A stretch of DNA of 64,000 bases from Halosimplex halophilum (GTDB lineage: Archaea; Halobacteriota; Halobacteria; Halobacteriales; Haloarculaceae), in assembly GCF_004698125.1 (NCBI RefSeq), contig NZ_ML214297.1:930001-994000 (forward strand). The letters run 5' to 3'. The position numbers were made by a program, and so were the translations under genes. This document shows positions 32,435 through 41,495 of this stretch, piece after piece. The first letter of the stretch is position 1. Every line of letters starts with the position of its first letter. The notes beneath the pieces were generated by a model. The model was not told where the DNA came from, did no database searches, and saw nothing but the letters and a program-made list of their open reading frames with translations.

Positions 32435-32962
32435 ATGTTCGACGACGCCCAGCGACGGGCGGGGTACCGCCTCCGGCGGGCGGTCGGCCCGCACCTCGAC
32501 CGGGCGGTCCGGACGGTCGTCGACGAGACGGTCCGGGTGTACCCCGAGGGGTACGCCGGGACGGTGAACGGGCGGATCGAGGCCGTCGAGTCGGCCCTCT
32601 CGGAGGCCGGACTCGGCTGGAACCCGGTGAGTATGTACCACTACACGCCGCTTGGCAACCGGACGAACGGGAGCTGGGTCCTCCGCGAGTCGCCGTTCGC
32701 CGACCGGCAACTCCACCTCGTTCTCGTCGAGCGGGGGCCGGAACGGGTCGACGTGTACGCCCACGAGGAGAACAACTGGCGGCGCCACCCGCTGAGACAC
32801 GTCCGCGACGCCGGAATCGACCGCGACCGCGGCGCCGAGCGGGCGCGGTCGATACTCGAAGACCTCGACCTCGAACACGCACACGAGACGTACCTCCGGC
32901 GGAAGCTGGGACATCTCGGCCGCCGCTGTCGCCGCTGGCTCGACGGGCGGTCGCTTGGATAA
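32435..32962 (+). CDS. Conserved hypothetical protein
   Basis: 175 residues from MFDDAQRR; the longer in-frame start at 32348 is Arg/Pro-rich and unlikely. Helical N-terminus (RLRRAVGPHLDRAVRTVVDE), a strand-rich middle (WVLRESPFADRQLHLVLVER; RVDVYAHEENNWRRHP), and a basic helical end. No family recognised. Good haloarchaeal codon bias. Confidence 0.65.
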   Translation: MFDDAQRRAGYRLRRAVGPHLDRAVRTVVDETVRVYPEGYAGTVNGRIEAVESALSEAGLGWNPVSMYHYTPLGNRTNGSWVLRESPFADRQLHLVLVERGPERVDVYAHEENNWRRHPLRHVRDAGIDRDRGAERARSILEDLDLEHAHETYLRRKLGHLGRRCRRWLDGRSLG

Positions 32963-33020
32963 GCCGGCGACGGACGTACCCGCGTCGAGGCCCACGGATC
33001 GACCGGACGGCTCGACCAGT

Positions 33021-33128
33021 ATGCCCGACCTTCCCGACTTCCCCACGCCCGACGAGGAACAGGCGCCCGACCGGCGGGACATCATCGACCGGATCCTCGG
33101 CGGCGACCCGGACCCCGACACGGCCTGA
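33021..33128 (+). CDS. Small acidic protein
   Basis: 35 residues (MPDLPDFPTPDEEQAPDRRD, then IIDRILGGDPDPDTA), acidic and Pro-rich with a short helix. High third-position GC and isolated position before menA make it a plausible microprotein, but no comparison is possible. Confidence 0.4.
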   Translation: MPDLPDFPTPDEEQAPDRRDIIDRILGGDPDPDTA

Positions 33129-33251
33129 CGGCGGCGGGCCGAGCGGCCGCCGGCGTCGACGAGGAGTCGGCACCGGCGGGGTCCACACGCCGGCCCCGCC
33201 GCCCGCAGCGGGATGCCAACTTTGACACTCGACGGGTCCCGACTCCCGGGT

Positions 33252-34208
33252 ATGTCGACCGCAGACGCACAGGTCTCGAAGCGGCGGGCCTGGCTGATGG
33301 CCGCGCGGCCCCAGACGCTGCCGGCGGGGTCTGCGCCCGTGGTCGTGGGCGCCGGCCTGGCCGTCCACGCGGGGGTCTTCGCGCCGCTGCCCTGGCTCGC
33401 GGCGCTCGTCGGCGCCCTGCTCATCCAGGTGGGCACCAACTTCGCCAACGACTACTACGACGCCGTCAAGGGCGCCGACACAGACGACCGCGAGGGGTTC
33501 ACCCGCGTCACCGCCGGCGGCCTCATCCCGGCCGCGCAGGTCAGGCGGGCGATGATCGCCACCTACGCGCTGGCCGTCGTCGTCGGCGCCTACCTCGTCG
33601 CCGTCGGCGGCGTCCCCATCCTCGTCGTCGGCCTCTCGTCGATCGCCGCCGGCGTCCTCTACACCGGCGGCCCCTATCCCTACGGCTACCGCGGGCTCGG
33701 CGACCTCTTCGTGTTCGTCTACTTCGGCGTCGTCGCCGTCACCGGCACCTACTACGTCCAGGCGGTCACCGAGGCCGGCGTCGGCCTGTTCCCGATCGGG
33801 ATCCCCGCCGATACCCTTCCGCTCGCGGCCGTCGTCGCCAGCCTCTCGGCCGCCGGTCTCTCGACCGCAATCCTCGTCGTGAACAACATTCGCGACCGGG
33901 AGACCGACGCTGAGGCCGGCAAGCGGACGCTCGCGGTGCTGCTCGGCTACCGCTGGAGCCGCGTCGAGTTCCTCGCGCTGGTCGGGATGGCCTACGTCGT
34001 CCCCGCGGTCTTCGCGCTCGACCCCGCCTACGGTCTCCCGGCGCTCGCACCGCTGCTCTCGCTCCCGCTCGCGGCGAGCGTGACGAAGACCGTCCTCGAA
34101 CGCACCGACGGCGAGGCGCTCAACCCGGCGCTCGAACGGGTGGGACAGACGCTGTTCGTCCACTCGCTGCTGTTCGCCGCCGGACTCGCCGCCCCTGCAC
34201 TGCTATGA
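33252..34208 (+). CDS. menA: 1,4-dihydroxy-2-naphthoate polyprenyltransferase
   Basis: 318 residues from MSTADAQVSK. UbiA-type integral membrane protein with about eight helices and both Asp-rich motifs: NFANDYYDAVKGADTDD (about 63-79) and NNIRDRETDAEAGKR (about 212-226). It attaches the isoprenoid chain to DHNA at the membrane. It overlaps menC by four bases (ATGA). Confidence 0.94.
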   Translation: MSTADAQVSKRRAWLMAARPQTLPAGSAPVVVGAGLAVHAGVFAPLPWLAALVGALLIQVGTNFANDYYDAVKGADTDDREGFTRVTAGGLIPAAQVRRAMIATYALAVVVGAYLVAVGGVPILVVGLSSIAAGVLYTGGPYPYGYRGLGDLFVFVYFGVVAVTGTYYVQAVTEAGVGLFPIGIPADTLPLAAVVASLSAAGLSTAILVVNNIRDRETDAEAGKRTLAVLLGYRWSRVEFLALVGMAYVVPAVFALDPAYGLPALAPLLSLPLAASVTKTVLERTDGEALNPALERVGQTLFVHSLLFAAGLAAPALL

Positions 34209-35269
34209 GCGGTGACCGCTCGACGCCCGACGGCGTCACCCCCTTCTCGCTCCCGCTGGCGTCGCCGCTGGCGACCGCGGCCGGCGAGATCACCGAGCGG
34301 TCCGGCTTCGTGGTCCGCTACGACCACCGCGGCGAGACGGGCGTCGGCGAGGCGACGCCGCTGCCCGGCTGGACCGAGTCGCTCGACGCCTGCGAGGCGG
34401 GCCTGGAGCGGGCGCTCGACGCGGGGGCCGGCGGCGAGCACAGTACCGGCCTGCTCGAACTCGACGCCGACGAGGCGCCGGCGGCCCGCCACGGGTTCGC
34501 CACGGCCCTCCTCGACGCCGACGCGCGGGCGGACGGCCTCCCCCTCTACCGCTGGTTCGACGACTCCCGGACCGTCGAGTCGGTGCCGGTCAACGCCACC
34601 GTGGGTGACGCCGACCGCGAGACGACCGTCGGGCGCGCCGAGGCGGCCGCCGACCGCGGGTTCGACTGCCTCAAGCTCAAGGTCGGTGCCCGCTCGGTCG
34701 AGGAGGATGTCGAGCGCGTCCGGGCCGTCCGCGAGGCGGTCGGCGACGGCGTGACCCTCCGACTGGACGCCAACGGCGCGTGGTCCCGCGATGCGGCCGA
34801 ACGAGCCATCCAACGGCTGGAGCCGCTCGGCGTGGCCTACGTCGAACAGCCGCTCCCCGCCGAGGACCTCGCGGGGCTCGCGGACCTGCGCGGGGCGGGC
34901 GTCGCCGTCGCCATCGACGAGGGGTTGACCGAGCACTCGATGGCCGAGGTGTTCGAGGCCGACGCCGCGGACGTAGTGATCCTGAAGCCGATGGTCCTGG
35001 GCGGGCCGGGCAACGCCCACACGCTCGCGATGCGCGCCCGCTACCGGGGGATCGAGCCCGTGGTGACCACCACCGTCGACGCGGTCGTCGCCCGGACCGC
35101 GGCGGTCCACGTCGCCGCCGCGATTCCGGACGTGGCTCCGTGCGGGCTCGCGACCGCGGATATGCTCGCCGAGGACCTCGCTGCCGACCCCGCACCGGTG
35201 TCCGACGGTTCGATCGCGGTCCCGCAGGACCCCGGGATCGGCGTCGACCGCGACGAGGTGCGACCGTGA
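34205..35269 (+). CDS. menC: o-Succinylbenzoate synthase
   Basis: 354 residues of the enolase superfamily: KxK motif in CLKLKVGARS, metal ligands RLDANGAWS, YVEQPLPAEDL and VAIDEGLTE, and the Lys in VILKPMVLGG. It dehydrates SHCHC to o-succinylbenzoate. Coupled to menA upstream and menE downstream by four-base overlaps. Confidence 0.94.
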   Translation: MSGDRSTPDGVTPFSLPLASPLATAAGEITERSGFVVRYDHRGETGVGEATPLPGWTESLDACEAGLERALDAGAGGEHSTGLLELDADEAPAARHGFATALLDADARADGLPLYRWFDDSRTVESVPVNATVGDADRETTVGRAEAAADRGFDCLKLKVGARSVEEDVERVRAVREAVGDGVTLRLDANGAWSRDAAERAIQRLEPLGVAYVEQPLPAEDLAGLADLRGAGVAVAIDEGLTEHSMAEVFEADAADVVILKPMVLGGPGNAHTLAMRARYRGIEPVVTTTVDAVVARTAAVHVAAAIPDVAPCGLATADMLAEDLAADPAPVSDGSIAVPQDPGIGVDRDEVRP

Positions 35270-36849
35270 CGCTCCCGGATCCGTCGGCGTGGCCCGTCGA
35301 CGACCCCGTCGCGGACCAGTCGGTCGACGTGCTCGCACAGCGGGCGGCCGCGACGCCCGACGCGACCGCTGTCGTCGATGCCGACGACGGCTCGGTGTGG
35401 AGCTACGCCGAACTCGACGACCGGGTAGCGGCCCGCGCCGCGGCCATCGAGTCGGTCGCGCAGAGCGACCTCGCCGGCGGTCGGGTCGCGCTCCTGCTCG
35501 GAACCCGGCCGGCCGTCGCCGACCTGTTCTTCGCCGTCGGCCGACTCGGAGCGAGCGCCGTCGCGCTGAACGTCGAACTGCCGACCGAGCGGCTCCGCTC
35601 GCAGGCCGCCCGCGCCGAGGTCGACCTGCTGGTCTGCGAGCGCGCGACCGAGGAGGCCGCGACGGCGGTCGCACCCGGGGACACGCCGGTCGCGTCGGTC
35701 GACGACCCCGGATCGGACGCCGTCGCGTCGCTCGCGCTCGGTGAAAACGGCTCCGCCGGACGTGTCGAGCCGTCCGGGCGGCCGCTGGACGACGAGCGGG
35801 TCGTCATGTTCACCTCCGGAACCTCCGGCGAGCCGAAGGGCGTGCGACTCACTCGCCGGAACCTGGTCGCGAGCGCGGTCGGCTCGGCTCACCGCCTGGG
35901 CGTCCAGCCGGGCGACCGCTGGCTGGTCTGTCTCCCGACCTACCACATGGGCGGGCTCGCCCCGATCGTCCGCTCGACGCTGTACGGCACGACGACGGTG
36001 GTCCAGCGGGAGTTCGACGCCGCGGCGACCGCGCGGGTCCTCGACGAGTTCGACGCGACCGCCGTCTCGCTCGTTCCGACGATGCTGACTCGCCTGCTCG
36101 ACGCCGGATGGGGGCCCGGCGAGTCGCTCCGGTTCGTCCTGCTCGGCGGCGCGCCCGCCTCGCGGGAACTGATCGAGCGCTGCGCCGACCGCGGCGTTCC
36201 CGCCTGCCCGACCTACGGCCTGACCGAGACCGCATCGCAGGTCGCCACGGCGACCCCGACGGAGGCCAGCGAGCACCCCGACACCGTCGGCCGGCCGCTC
36301 CGACCGACGACCGTGACCGTCGTCGGCGACGACGGGACGCCCGTCGAAGCCGGCGAGTCGGGCGAGCTCGTCGTCTCGGGACCGACGGTCGCGCCGGGGT
36401 ACCTGGACGACGAGCAGACCGCGGCCGCCTTCGACGACCTGGGATTCCACACGGGCGACCTGGGGTACGCCGACCGGGACGGGCGACTGTGGGTCGTCGG
36501 GCGCGTCGACGACGCCGTCGTCACCGGCGGCGAGAACGTCCACCCCGCGCGTGTCGCGGACGCGCTCCGCGACGTTGAGGGGGTGGCCGACGCCGCCGTC
36601 GTCGGGCTCCCCGACGAGGAGTGGGGCGAGCGCGTCGCCGCGCTGGTCGTGCCGGCCGACGGGAGCCGAGACGGCGGGACCGCGGGACTAACCGCCGACG
36701 GCGTCCGCGAGGCCGTCCGCGACCGCCTCGCGGCGTTCGCCGTCCCGAAGACGGTCGGGTTCGCCGACGACCTCCCGCGGACCCACTCCGGGACGGTCGA
36801 CCGCGAGGCCGTCCGCGAGCGGCTCGAATCGGCCCGCGACCGCGGGTAG
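35266..36849 (+). CDS. menE: o-Succinylbenzoate-CoA ligase
   Basis: 527 residues from a GTG that overlaps the menC stop (GTGA). Adenylate-forming enzyme: P-loop FTSGTSGEPKGVRLTRRN, PTYGLTETASQ, GYLDDEQTAAAF, FHTGDLGYADRDGRLWVVGR, GGENVHPARVADALRD, and C-terminal Lys in RTHSGTVDREA region. It activates o-succinylbenzoate as its CoA ester, the substrate of MenB. With menA and menC it forms one operon. Confidence 0.94.
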   Translation: MTLPDPSAWPVDDPVADQSVDVLAQRAAATPDATAVVDADDGSVWSYAELDDRVAARAAAIESVAQSDLAGGRVALLLGTRPAVADLFFAVGRLGASAVALNVELPTERLRSQAARAEVDLLVCERATEEAATAVAPGDTPVASVDDPGSDAVASLALGENGSAGRVEPSGRPLDDERVVMFTSGTSGEPKGVRLTRRNLVASAVGSAHRLGVQPGDRWLVCLPTYHMGGLAPIVRSTLYGTTTVVQREFDAAATARVLDEFDATAVSLVPTMLTRLLDAGWGPGESLRFVLLGGAPASRELIERCADRGVPACPTYGLTETASQVATATPTEASEHPDTVGRPLRPTTVTVVGDDGTPVEAGESGELVVSGPTVAPGYLDDEQTAAAFDDLGFHTGDLGYADRDGRLWVVGRVDDAVVTGGENVHPARVADALRDVEGVADAAVVGLPDEEWGERVAALVVPADGSRDGGTAGLTADGVREAVRDRLAAFAVPKTVGFADDLPRTHSGTVDREAVRERLESARDRG

Positions 36850-36904
36850 GTCCCGGTCCCGGTGGGCCACCGGGTTTAATCCCGTCCGTCGCCTACCGGG
36901 AGGC

Positions 36905-37648
36905 GTGTGTACGCTCGTCTTCGCCTGGCAGGTGTTCCCCGACGCGCCGGTCGTCGCGGCCGCGAACCGCGACGAGGCGCTCGATAGGCCCTCGACGCCC
37001 CCCGAGGTGATCGAGGAGTCGCCCCGCGTCGTCGCGCCCCGCGACGAGGAGGCCGGCGGCACCTGGATCGGCTACAACGAACACGGCCTGTTCGTCGCGA
37101 TCACCAACCGCTGGACCGGCCGCGAGCCCGCCGGCGACCGCTCGCGCGGGCTGCTCGTCCGCGACGCGCTCCGCCAGTCCTCGGCGGAGGAGGCCGCCCG
37201 CCTCGTCGAGCGGGAGCTCGACGACCGGGTCTACGACGGGTTCAACCTCGTCCTCGCGGACGCGAGCGCCGCCCTGCTCGTCGAGTGGGACGGAGAGACG
37301 CGCCGCGTGCGCAACTTCGACCCCGGAACCCACGTCGTCGTCAACGTGGGCGCCGACGGCGACTACGCGGTCCCCGAGTCCCGCGCCGAGTCCGGGGAGG
37401 CCCAGGCCGAAAACGCCGGCAAGGTCGCCACCGCGCTGCAGGTCGAGCCCGGCGAGACCAGCACCGCGTGGCTCGACCGCGCCGCGGACGTGATCGCCGA
37501 CCACGAGTACGGCGTCTGCGTCCACCGCGACCGCTTCGGGACGCGCTCGTCGTCGCTGGTCGAGGTCGGCCGCGAGGGGTCCCGGTACCGCTACGCCGAC
37601 GGGCCGCCCTGCGAGACCGACTACAGGGACGTGGAGAGCCAGGTTTAA
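36905..37648 (+). CDS. NRDE (TANGO2-like) family protein
   Basis: 247 residues, GTG start giving M-C-T-L-V-F with Cys2. The signature NRDE occurs in VVAAANRDEALDRPSTPPEV, followed by GGTWIGYNEHGLFVAITNRW and RGLLVRDALRQ. The Cys2-bearing N-terminus is reminiscent of Ntn hydrolases. Proposed roles in the family include haem or lipid handling; none is established here. TATA TTTAAT at 36875-36880 places the start leaderless. Confidence 0.85.
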   Translation: MCTLVFAWQVFPDAPVVAAANRDEALDRPSTPPEVIEESPRVVAPRDEEAGGTWIGYNEHGLFVAITNRWTGREPAGDRSRGLLVRDALRQSSAEEAARLVERELDDRVYDGFNLVLADASAALLVEWDGETRRVRNFDPGTHVVVNVGADGDYAVPESRAESGEAQAENAGKVATALQVEPGETSTAWLDRAADVIADHEYGVCVHRDRFGTRSSSLVEVGREGSRYRYADGPPCETDYRDVESQV

Positions 37649-37674
37649 ACCACTCAGACACGGACCGTACCCGT

Positions 37675-38019
37675 ATGGCCGCTGCCGAGGAAGACCTCAA
37701 CGAGGACGAGCGCGCGGGACTGGAACTCATCCGGGAGACGGGAGGCATCCACCAGAGCGACTTCTGGAAGGAGCTGGACGTGAGCTCCCGCAAGGGGAGC
37801 CGCATCGCCGACGCGCTGGCCGACCAGGACCTCATCCAGCGCGAGGAGACCGTCTACAACGGCCACAACACCTACTACCTCACCCCGGCGGCCCGCGACC
37901 TGGACTTCTCGCTGCTGATGGCCGGCGACCAGCTCTCCCCGTTCGTCGGCGACGACGAGGTCAACGCCCACAGCGACGCCTTCTCGCAGTTCGTGATGAA
38001 CCTCGCCTACGAGGAGTAG
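37675..38019 (+). CDS. Winged-helix transcriptional regulator
   Basis: 114 residues. LNEDERAGLELIRETGGIHQ, SDFWKELDVSSRKGSRIADA and LADQDLIQREETVYNGHNTY form a wHTH with its wing; the C-terminus is an acidic helix (ALAYEE-type end: FSQFVMNLAYEE). TATA TTTAAA (37644-37649) overlaps the stop codon of the preceding gene, about 29 nt upstream of the start. Confidence 0.8.
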   Translation: MAAAEEDLNEDERAGLELIRETGGIHQSDFWKELDVSSRKGSRIADALADQDLIQREETVYNGHNTYYLTPAARDLDFSLLMAGDQLSPFVGDDEVNAHSDAFSQFVMNLAYEE

Positions 38020-38059
38020 CGCGACTCTTCCGTTCTCGGTGCTCTCCGGGCCAACAGCT

Positions 38060-38551
38060 ATGCCTGGCACGAACTCGCGGTCCGATGGTCCCGACTGGTG
38101 GCGACACGGGGACGCCGTCGTCCGCCCGTTCGGCCACCGCCACGACGCGCCGATTGCTCGTCGGATCGACGGGACCGACCTGTTCGTCGGCAACGTCCAC
38201 GCGGCCGATCCCGAGCGGTGCGACCGCTCGTTCGACCGCGTCCTCTCGCTGACCGCCGGGGGCCGGCCGGCGACGACCCACCACCGGCCGCTGGTCGACG
38301 GTCCCGACAACGACTGGGCCGCCTTCGAAGCGGCCGCGGACACGGCGTGTCGACTCGTCGGGGAGCGGTCGCTGCTGGTCCACTGCTCGCACGGCATCTC
38401 CCGGAGCGCCGCCGTCGCCGCGGTCGCGCTGGCCGTCACGGAGGGGCGGTCGCTGCGGGACGCGCTCGCGCTCGTGCGGTCGGCGCGACCGCCCGCGACG
38501 GTTCACCCGGCGCTACGCGAGCAGGCCGTCCGGTACCTGGCCGAAAAGTGA
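38060..38551 (+). CDS. Dual-specificity protein phosphatase
   Basis: 163 residues from MPGTNSRS. Phosphatase loop HCSHGISRSAAVAAVAL carries the C-x5-R nucleophile/Arg pair, and the upstream general acid is probably Asp in PLVDGPDNDWAAF. It likely removes phosphate from Tyr or Ser/Thr residues. Short relative to eukaryotic DSPs, as usual in archaea. Confidence 0.88.
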   Translation: MPGTNSRSDGPDWWRHGDAVVRPFGHRHDAPIARRIDGTDLFVGNVHAADPERCDRSFDRVLSLTAGGRPATTHHRPLVDGPDNDWAAFEAAADTACRLVGERSLLVHCSHGISRSAAVAAVALAVTEGRSLRDALALVRSARPPATVHPALREQAVRYLAEK

Positions 38552-38597
38552 TGGCGCCGGCCCGTCAGCGCGGGACGGGCCGGTCAGTCCTCGACCG

Positions 38598-39086
38598 TCA
38601 GTCTTCGAGCGCGTCTGCGATGCGGGCGAGCTCGCGGCGGGCGTCGTGGACCTCGTCGCGGAGCTTGCGGACCTCGCGGACGAGTTCCTCGTCGGCCTTG
38701 GAGGAGGACTCCTCCTCGCCGCGACCGCCGGGGCCGCCGCCCATGCCGGGCGGGCCGCCACCGCCGCCGCCCATCATGCCGCCCATCATCTGCGCGAAGG
38801 GGTTGCCGCCGCCACCGCCGCCGCCCATGCCGGGCGGGCCGCCACCGCCGCCCATCATCTCCTCCATGCGCTCCTCGCGGCTCATGCCCTCGCCGTCGCC
38901 GTCGCCCTCCTCGGCGCGCTGCTGGCGGATCTCCTCGACCCGCTCGCGGAAGGACTTTGACTCCCCGCCGTCCTCGCCGTCGGCGTCGCCGCCCTCGGCT
39001 CCGTCGGCTGACTCTTCGACTGCCGTGTCGTTCTCGTCCGGAGCTTCGGCTGCTGTGTCGTTCTCGTCTGAAGGATCGTCTGCCAT
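38598..39086 (-). CDS. Gly/Met/Pro-rich low-complexity protein with coiled coil
   Basis: 162 residues: acidic N-terminus with two copies of DENDTA, a helical RERVEEIRQQR segment, a Gly/Pro/Met block with repeats GGGGGPPGMGGG and QMMGGMMGGG, and a C-terminal coiled coil (VREVRKLRDEVHDARRELA). The layout resembles an assembly or condensate-forming protein: oligomerising coiled coil plus flexible tract. No known family recognised. Confidence 0.6.
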   Translation of the reverse strand: MADDPSDENDTAAEAPDENDTAVEESADGAEGGDADGEDGGESKSFRERVEEIRQQRAEEGDGDGEGMSREERMEEMMGGGGGPPGMGGGGGGGNPFAQMMGGMMGGGGGGPPGMGGGPGGRGEEESSSKADEELVREVRKLRDEVHDARRELARIADALED

Positions 39087-39194
39087 GGTCGCGCTTGGCC
39101 GCGGCGTCCCAAAAGGGTTGTCGTACCGGGCGAAATCCCGGGGCGTGGCCGAGCGATTCCGGGTCGGGACCGATCGCTCCCGGCGAGCGACCGG

Positions 39195-39626
39195 TCAGGC
39201 GATCCGCCGGACGAGCACCGAGATGCCGACCGCCGACGCCGCGAGGACGACCAGGTTGAACACCGCCTGGAACACCGGGACGAAGTCGGGGCTGAACCAC
39301 ACCCGGATCGCCTCGCTCGCCGCGAAGTAGAACCGGAACGTCGCCACGAGGGCGAGCAGACAGAGGATCGCGAACGCCGCCCACTGGACGTAGCCGACGA
39401 CGTCCCGGCCGTCGGCGGAGCCGCCGGGACCGCCGGCGCTGCGGTCGTCGCGGTCCGACTCTCCCCCGACGGCGGCGCCCCCGTCGGCGCTCCGGGCGTC
39501 GCTCGCTCGCGTGAGTCCCGCCGGGTCGTCGCCCGGAGTCTCGTCCGCGTCGGCCGCTCCGCCGCCGTCACCGGCCGACTGGTCGTCCCCCTGTGCGGTC
39601 GCGTCGTCGCTGTCGTTGTCACTCAT
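39195..39626 (-). CDS. Membrane protein with disordered acidic N-terminus
   Basis: 143 residues. About 75 residues rich in Asp, Gly, Ala and Ser are followed by two membrane helices (VQWAAFAILCLLALVATFRF; AVFNLVVLAASAVGISVLV). It overlaps the PGF-CTERM protein gene by four bases, so the two are co-expressed and may work together at the membrane. Function unknown. Confidence 0.65.
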   Translation of the reverse strand: MSDNDSDDATAQGDDQSAGDGGGAADADETPGDDPAGLTRASDARSADGGAAVGGESDRDDRSAGGPGGSADGRDVVGYVQWAAFAILCLLALVATFRFYFAASEAIRVWFSPDFVPVFQAVFNLVVLAASAVGISVLVRRIA

Positions 39627-40642
39627 TGGTTCCTCCGTGCCGCGATCGCTGCGAGTGCGAACAGGGCCGCGAGCGCGCCGGCGACGCCGAAGCCAGGACC
39701 TGACCCGCTCTGTGTCGCTCTCGGCGTCGCGCCCGCGTCGCCGGCGTCGTCGCCGGCGTCCCGCTCGAAGTCGCCCGCCCGGAAGTCGACCTCCTCGCGG
39801 GTCGTGTTCTCCGGGACGGGGCGGGTGGGGTCGAGCTTCGCCGGTGCGGTCGCCGACTCGACGACGACCCCGTCCCTGAACAGGATCCCGTCGAGGTAGT
39901 AGTTGTAGTTCGACGGGACGGTCAGCTCGGCCGCCTCCGTCACCGTCTGCCCGGGACCGATCTCGTCGATCTCGACGGTCGCCCGGTCGGCGATCACGTT
40001 CGACTCGACCTGTCGCGCCGCGACGACCAGCCGCAGGCCGCCCGCGGGCTCGTCGCCGCGGTTCGTGAGGTAGGTACCGGTCCGAAGCGTGGTCCGGTTG
40101 TTCGCCGTCTCGGCGACCTCGTAGGAGATCACCGGGATCGAGGCCGGGCCGTCGCCGAAGCGGTGGAAGCCGACGGACGACCTCGCGTAGTCGGGCGTCA
40201 GCGAGTCGACGCCGCTGACCGTCGTGGACCCGGTCTCGACGCGGCGGCCGTCCTCGTAGACGCGGACGTACAGGCGGTAGCCGCCCTGGCGGTCGACCGT
40301 GACGTTGACGCGCGAGCGGACCTCGCGGTTCCCCTCGATCCGCCCGAGCTCTTTCCGGACCGTGGCTGCCACGAGCCCGGTGTCGGTGTCGACGGCCTGG
40401 AGTTCGACGGTGACGTTGTCGGCGGGGCCGCCGCGGTGTTCCATGCGCACGTCCAGCGAGAGCTCCGCGCGCTCGCCGCCGATCTCGCCGGCGGCGACGC
40501 GGGGCTCCTGGAGGGAGAGGGCGCTCGGCCGGACGGTCTCGTCGGTCCGGTCGGCGAGGGCGTTCGGGGCGGCGAGGGCCAGCCCCGCCGCGCCGACCAC
40601 GAGCGCGAGCGTCAGCGCGGCCAGCCACGCTTCTCGGTTCAC
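39623..40642 (-). CDS. Secreted PGF-CTERM-anchored protein (DUF7490-like)
   Basis: 339 residues from GTG at 40642 (an ATG at 40684 would add 14 residues before the signal peptide). N-terminal signal sequence (LAALTLALVVGAAGLALAAP), two tandem beta-sandwich repeats (about 35-140 and 145-265), a Thr/Asp-rich stalk, and a C-terminal PGFGVAGALAALFALAAIAA helix followed by RRNQ. That tail is the PGF-CTERM signal, processed by archaeosortase and lipid-anchored to the cell surface. Start choice is uncertain. Confidence 0.75.
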   Translation of the reverse strand: MNREAWLAALTLALVVGAAGLALAAPNALADRTDETVRPSALSLQEPRVAAGEIGGERAELSLDVRMEHRGGPADNVTVELQAVDTDTGLVAATVRKELGRIEGNREVRSRVNVTVDRQGGYRLYVRVYEDGRRVETGSTTVSGVDSLTPDYARSSVGFHRFGDGPASIPVISYEVAETANNRTTLRTGTYLTNRGDEPAGGLRLVVAARQVESNVIADRATVEIDEIGPGQTVTEAAELTVPSNYNYYLDGILFRDGVVVESATAPAKLDPTRPVPENTTREEVDFRAGDFERDAGDDAGDAGATPRATQSGSGPGFGVAGALAALFALAAIAARRNQ

Positions 40643-40739
40643 GTTCCCAGGGGACACGGCCCCCGGTAAGTGTCTTGTGTCCAACAGCTGTGGCCGCCGG
40701 GCGGCGGTAGGCCCCGCCCACGGGGCCGACTGGCCGCCC

Positions 40740-41495
40740 TTACCCGAACGCGCCGAGGCTGGACTGGAGGTCTCTGTCGGTCTCGCCGTCGCTCACGTCG
40801 TAGCCCACGAGGTCGCGCATGTCGACGGCGTAGGTGCTCCCGCCGTTGTCGAGTAGCAGGACCCTACCCTGGACGGCCCTGACCGTCCCCGAGGCGAGCG
40901 TCTCCGCGACCGGTCGGTCGGCCAGGTCGACCCCGTAGTCGAACTCGTAGGTCTCGACCGGGTCGAACCCGGCCAGCAGGTCCCGCCAGGCGGCGTCGTC
41001 GACGGACTCGTGGATCCCGCGGACCTTCGTCGGGACGCGCACGCGGTCGCCGACCTCGGTCGCGATCTCGGCCTCGATCTGCCGGGCGACGCGGCCGTCG
41101 GCGACCGTCCGGAGGTGGGCGGCGCGGTCGGCGCCCTGTTCGCGGAGGCGAGTGTCGAGCCGCCACGAACGCGTGACGCCGACCTTGAACGTGTCGGGGG
41201 CGAACGCGGCGAGGTAGATAGCGTGTTCCTCGCGGCACGATTCGAGGGGGAGCGAGCACTCGCCGGTACAGCGCGCGCAGGGCCACCGATAGGTGTGGTC
41301 GTCGCAGTAGGGCGCGCTCTCCCTGGGGCAGGGCGTGTGCGAGCCGTCGTCGAGGACGCCGGCGCAATGGCGCTCGCCGAGCGCGTAGGACAGCTCGGTG
41401 CCGGGGTCGAGCGCGGCCGTCGAGACGGTCCCGTCGTCGGCGACCAGCAGTGCTGGCGGGCCGTCTGTCCCCGTCTCGTACCCCACTATCTGCAC
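40740..41495 (-). CDS. DUF2797 family protein (GIY-YIG-like domain, zinc site)
   Basis: 251 residues. Cys/His cluster in HCAGVLDDG, PCPRESAPYCDDH and CARCTGECSLP, then EHAIYLAAFAPDTFKVGVTR with RLDTRLREQGADRAAHL, the GIY-YIG-like core of DUF2797. The C-terminus has a small OB-like domain. The role is not established; nucleic-acid binding is likely. Confidence 0.82.
   Translation of the reverse strand: MQIVGYETGTDGPPALLVADDGTVSTAALDPGTELSYALGERHCAGVLDDGSHTPCPRESAPYCDDHTYRWPCARCTGECSLPLESCREEHAIYLAAFAPDTFKVGVTRSWRLDTRLREQGADRAAHLRTVADGRVARQIEAEIATEVGDRVRVPTKVRGIHESVDDAAWRDLLAGFDPVETYEFDYGVDLADRPVAETLASGTVRAVQGRVLLLDNGGSTYAVDMRDLVGYDVSDGETDRDLQSSLGAFG

Noticed and set aside
29207-33448. Very long minus-strand frame (1413 codons) opposite the nucleotidase-like gene
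   Set aside because: Antisense mirror of a high-GC coding region; Arg/Val/Asp-repetitive with no domain, while the plus strand has a clear signal peptide and family motifs.
34780-35265. Upstream in-frame extension of menE
   Set aside because: It overlaps menC out of frame and is Arg/Gly-rich; the GTG at 35266 with GTGA overlap gives a normal-length enzyme.
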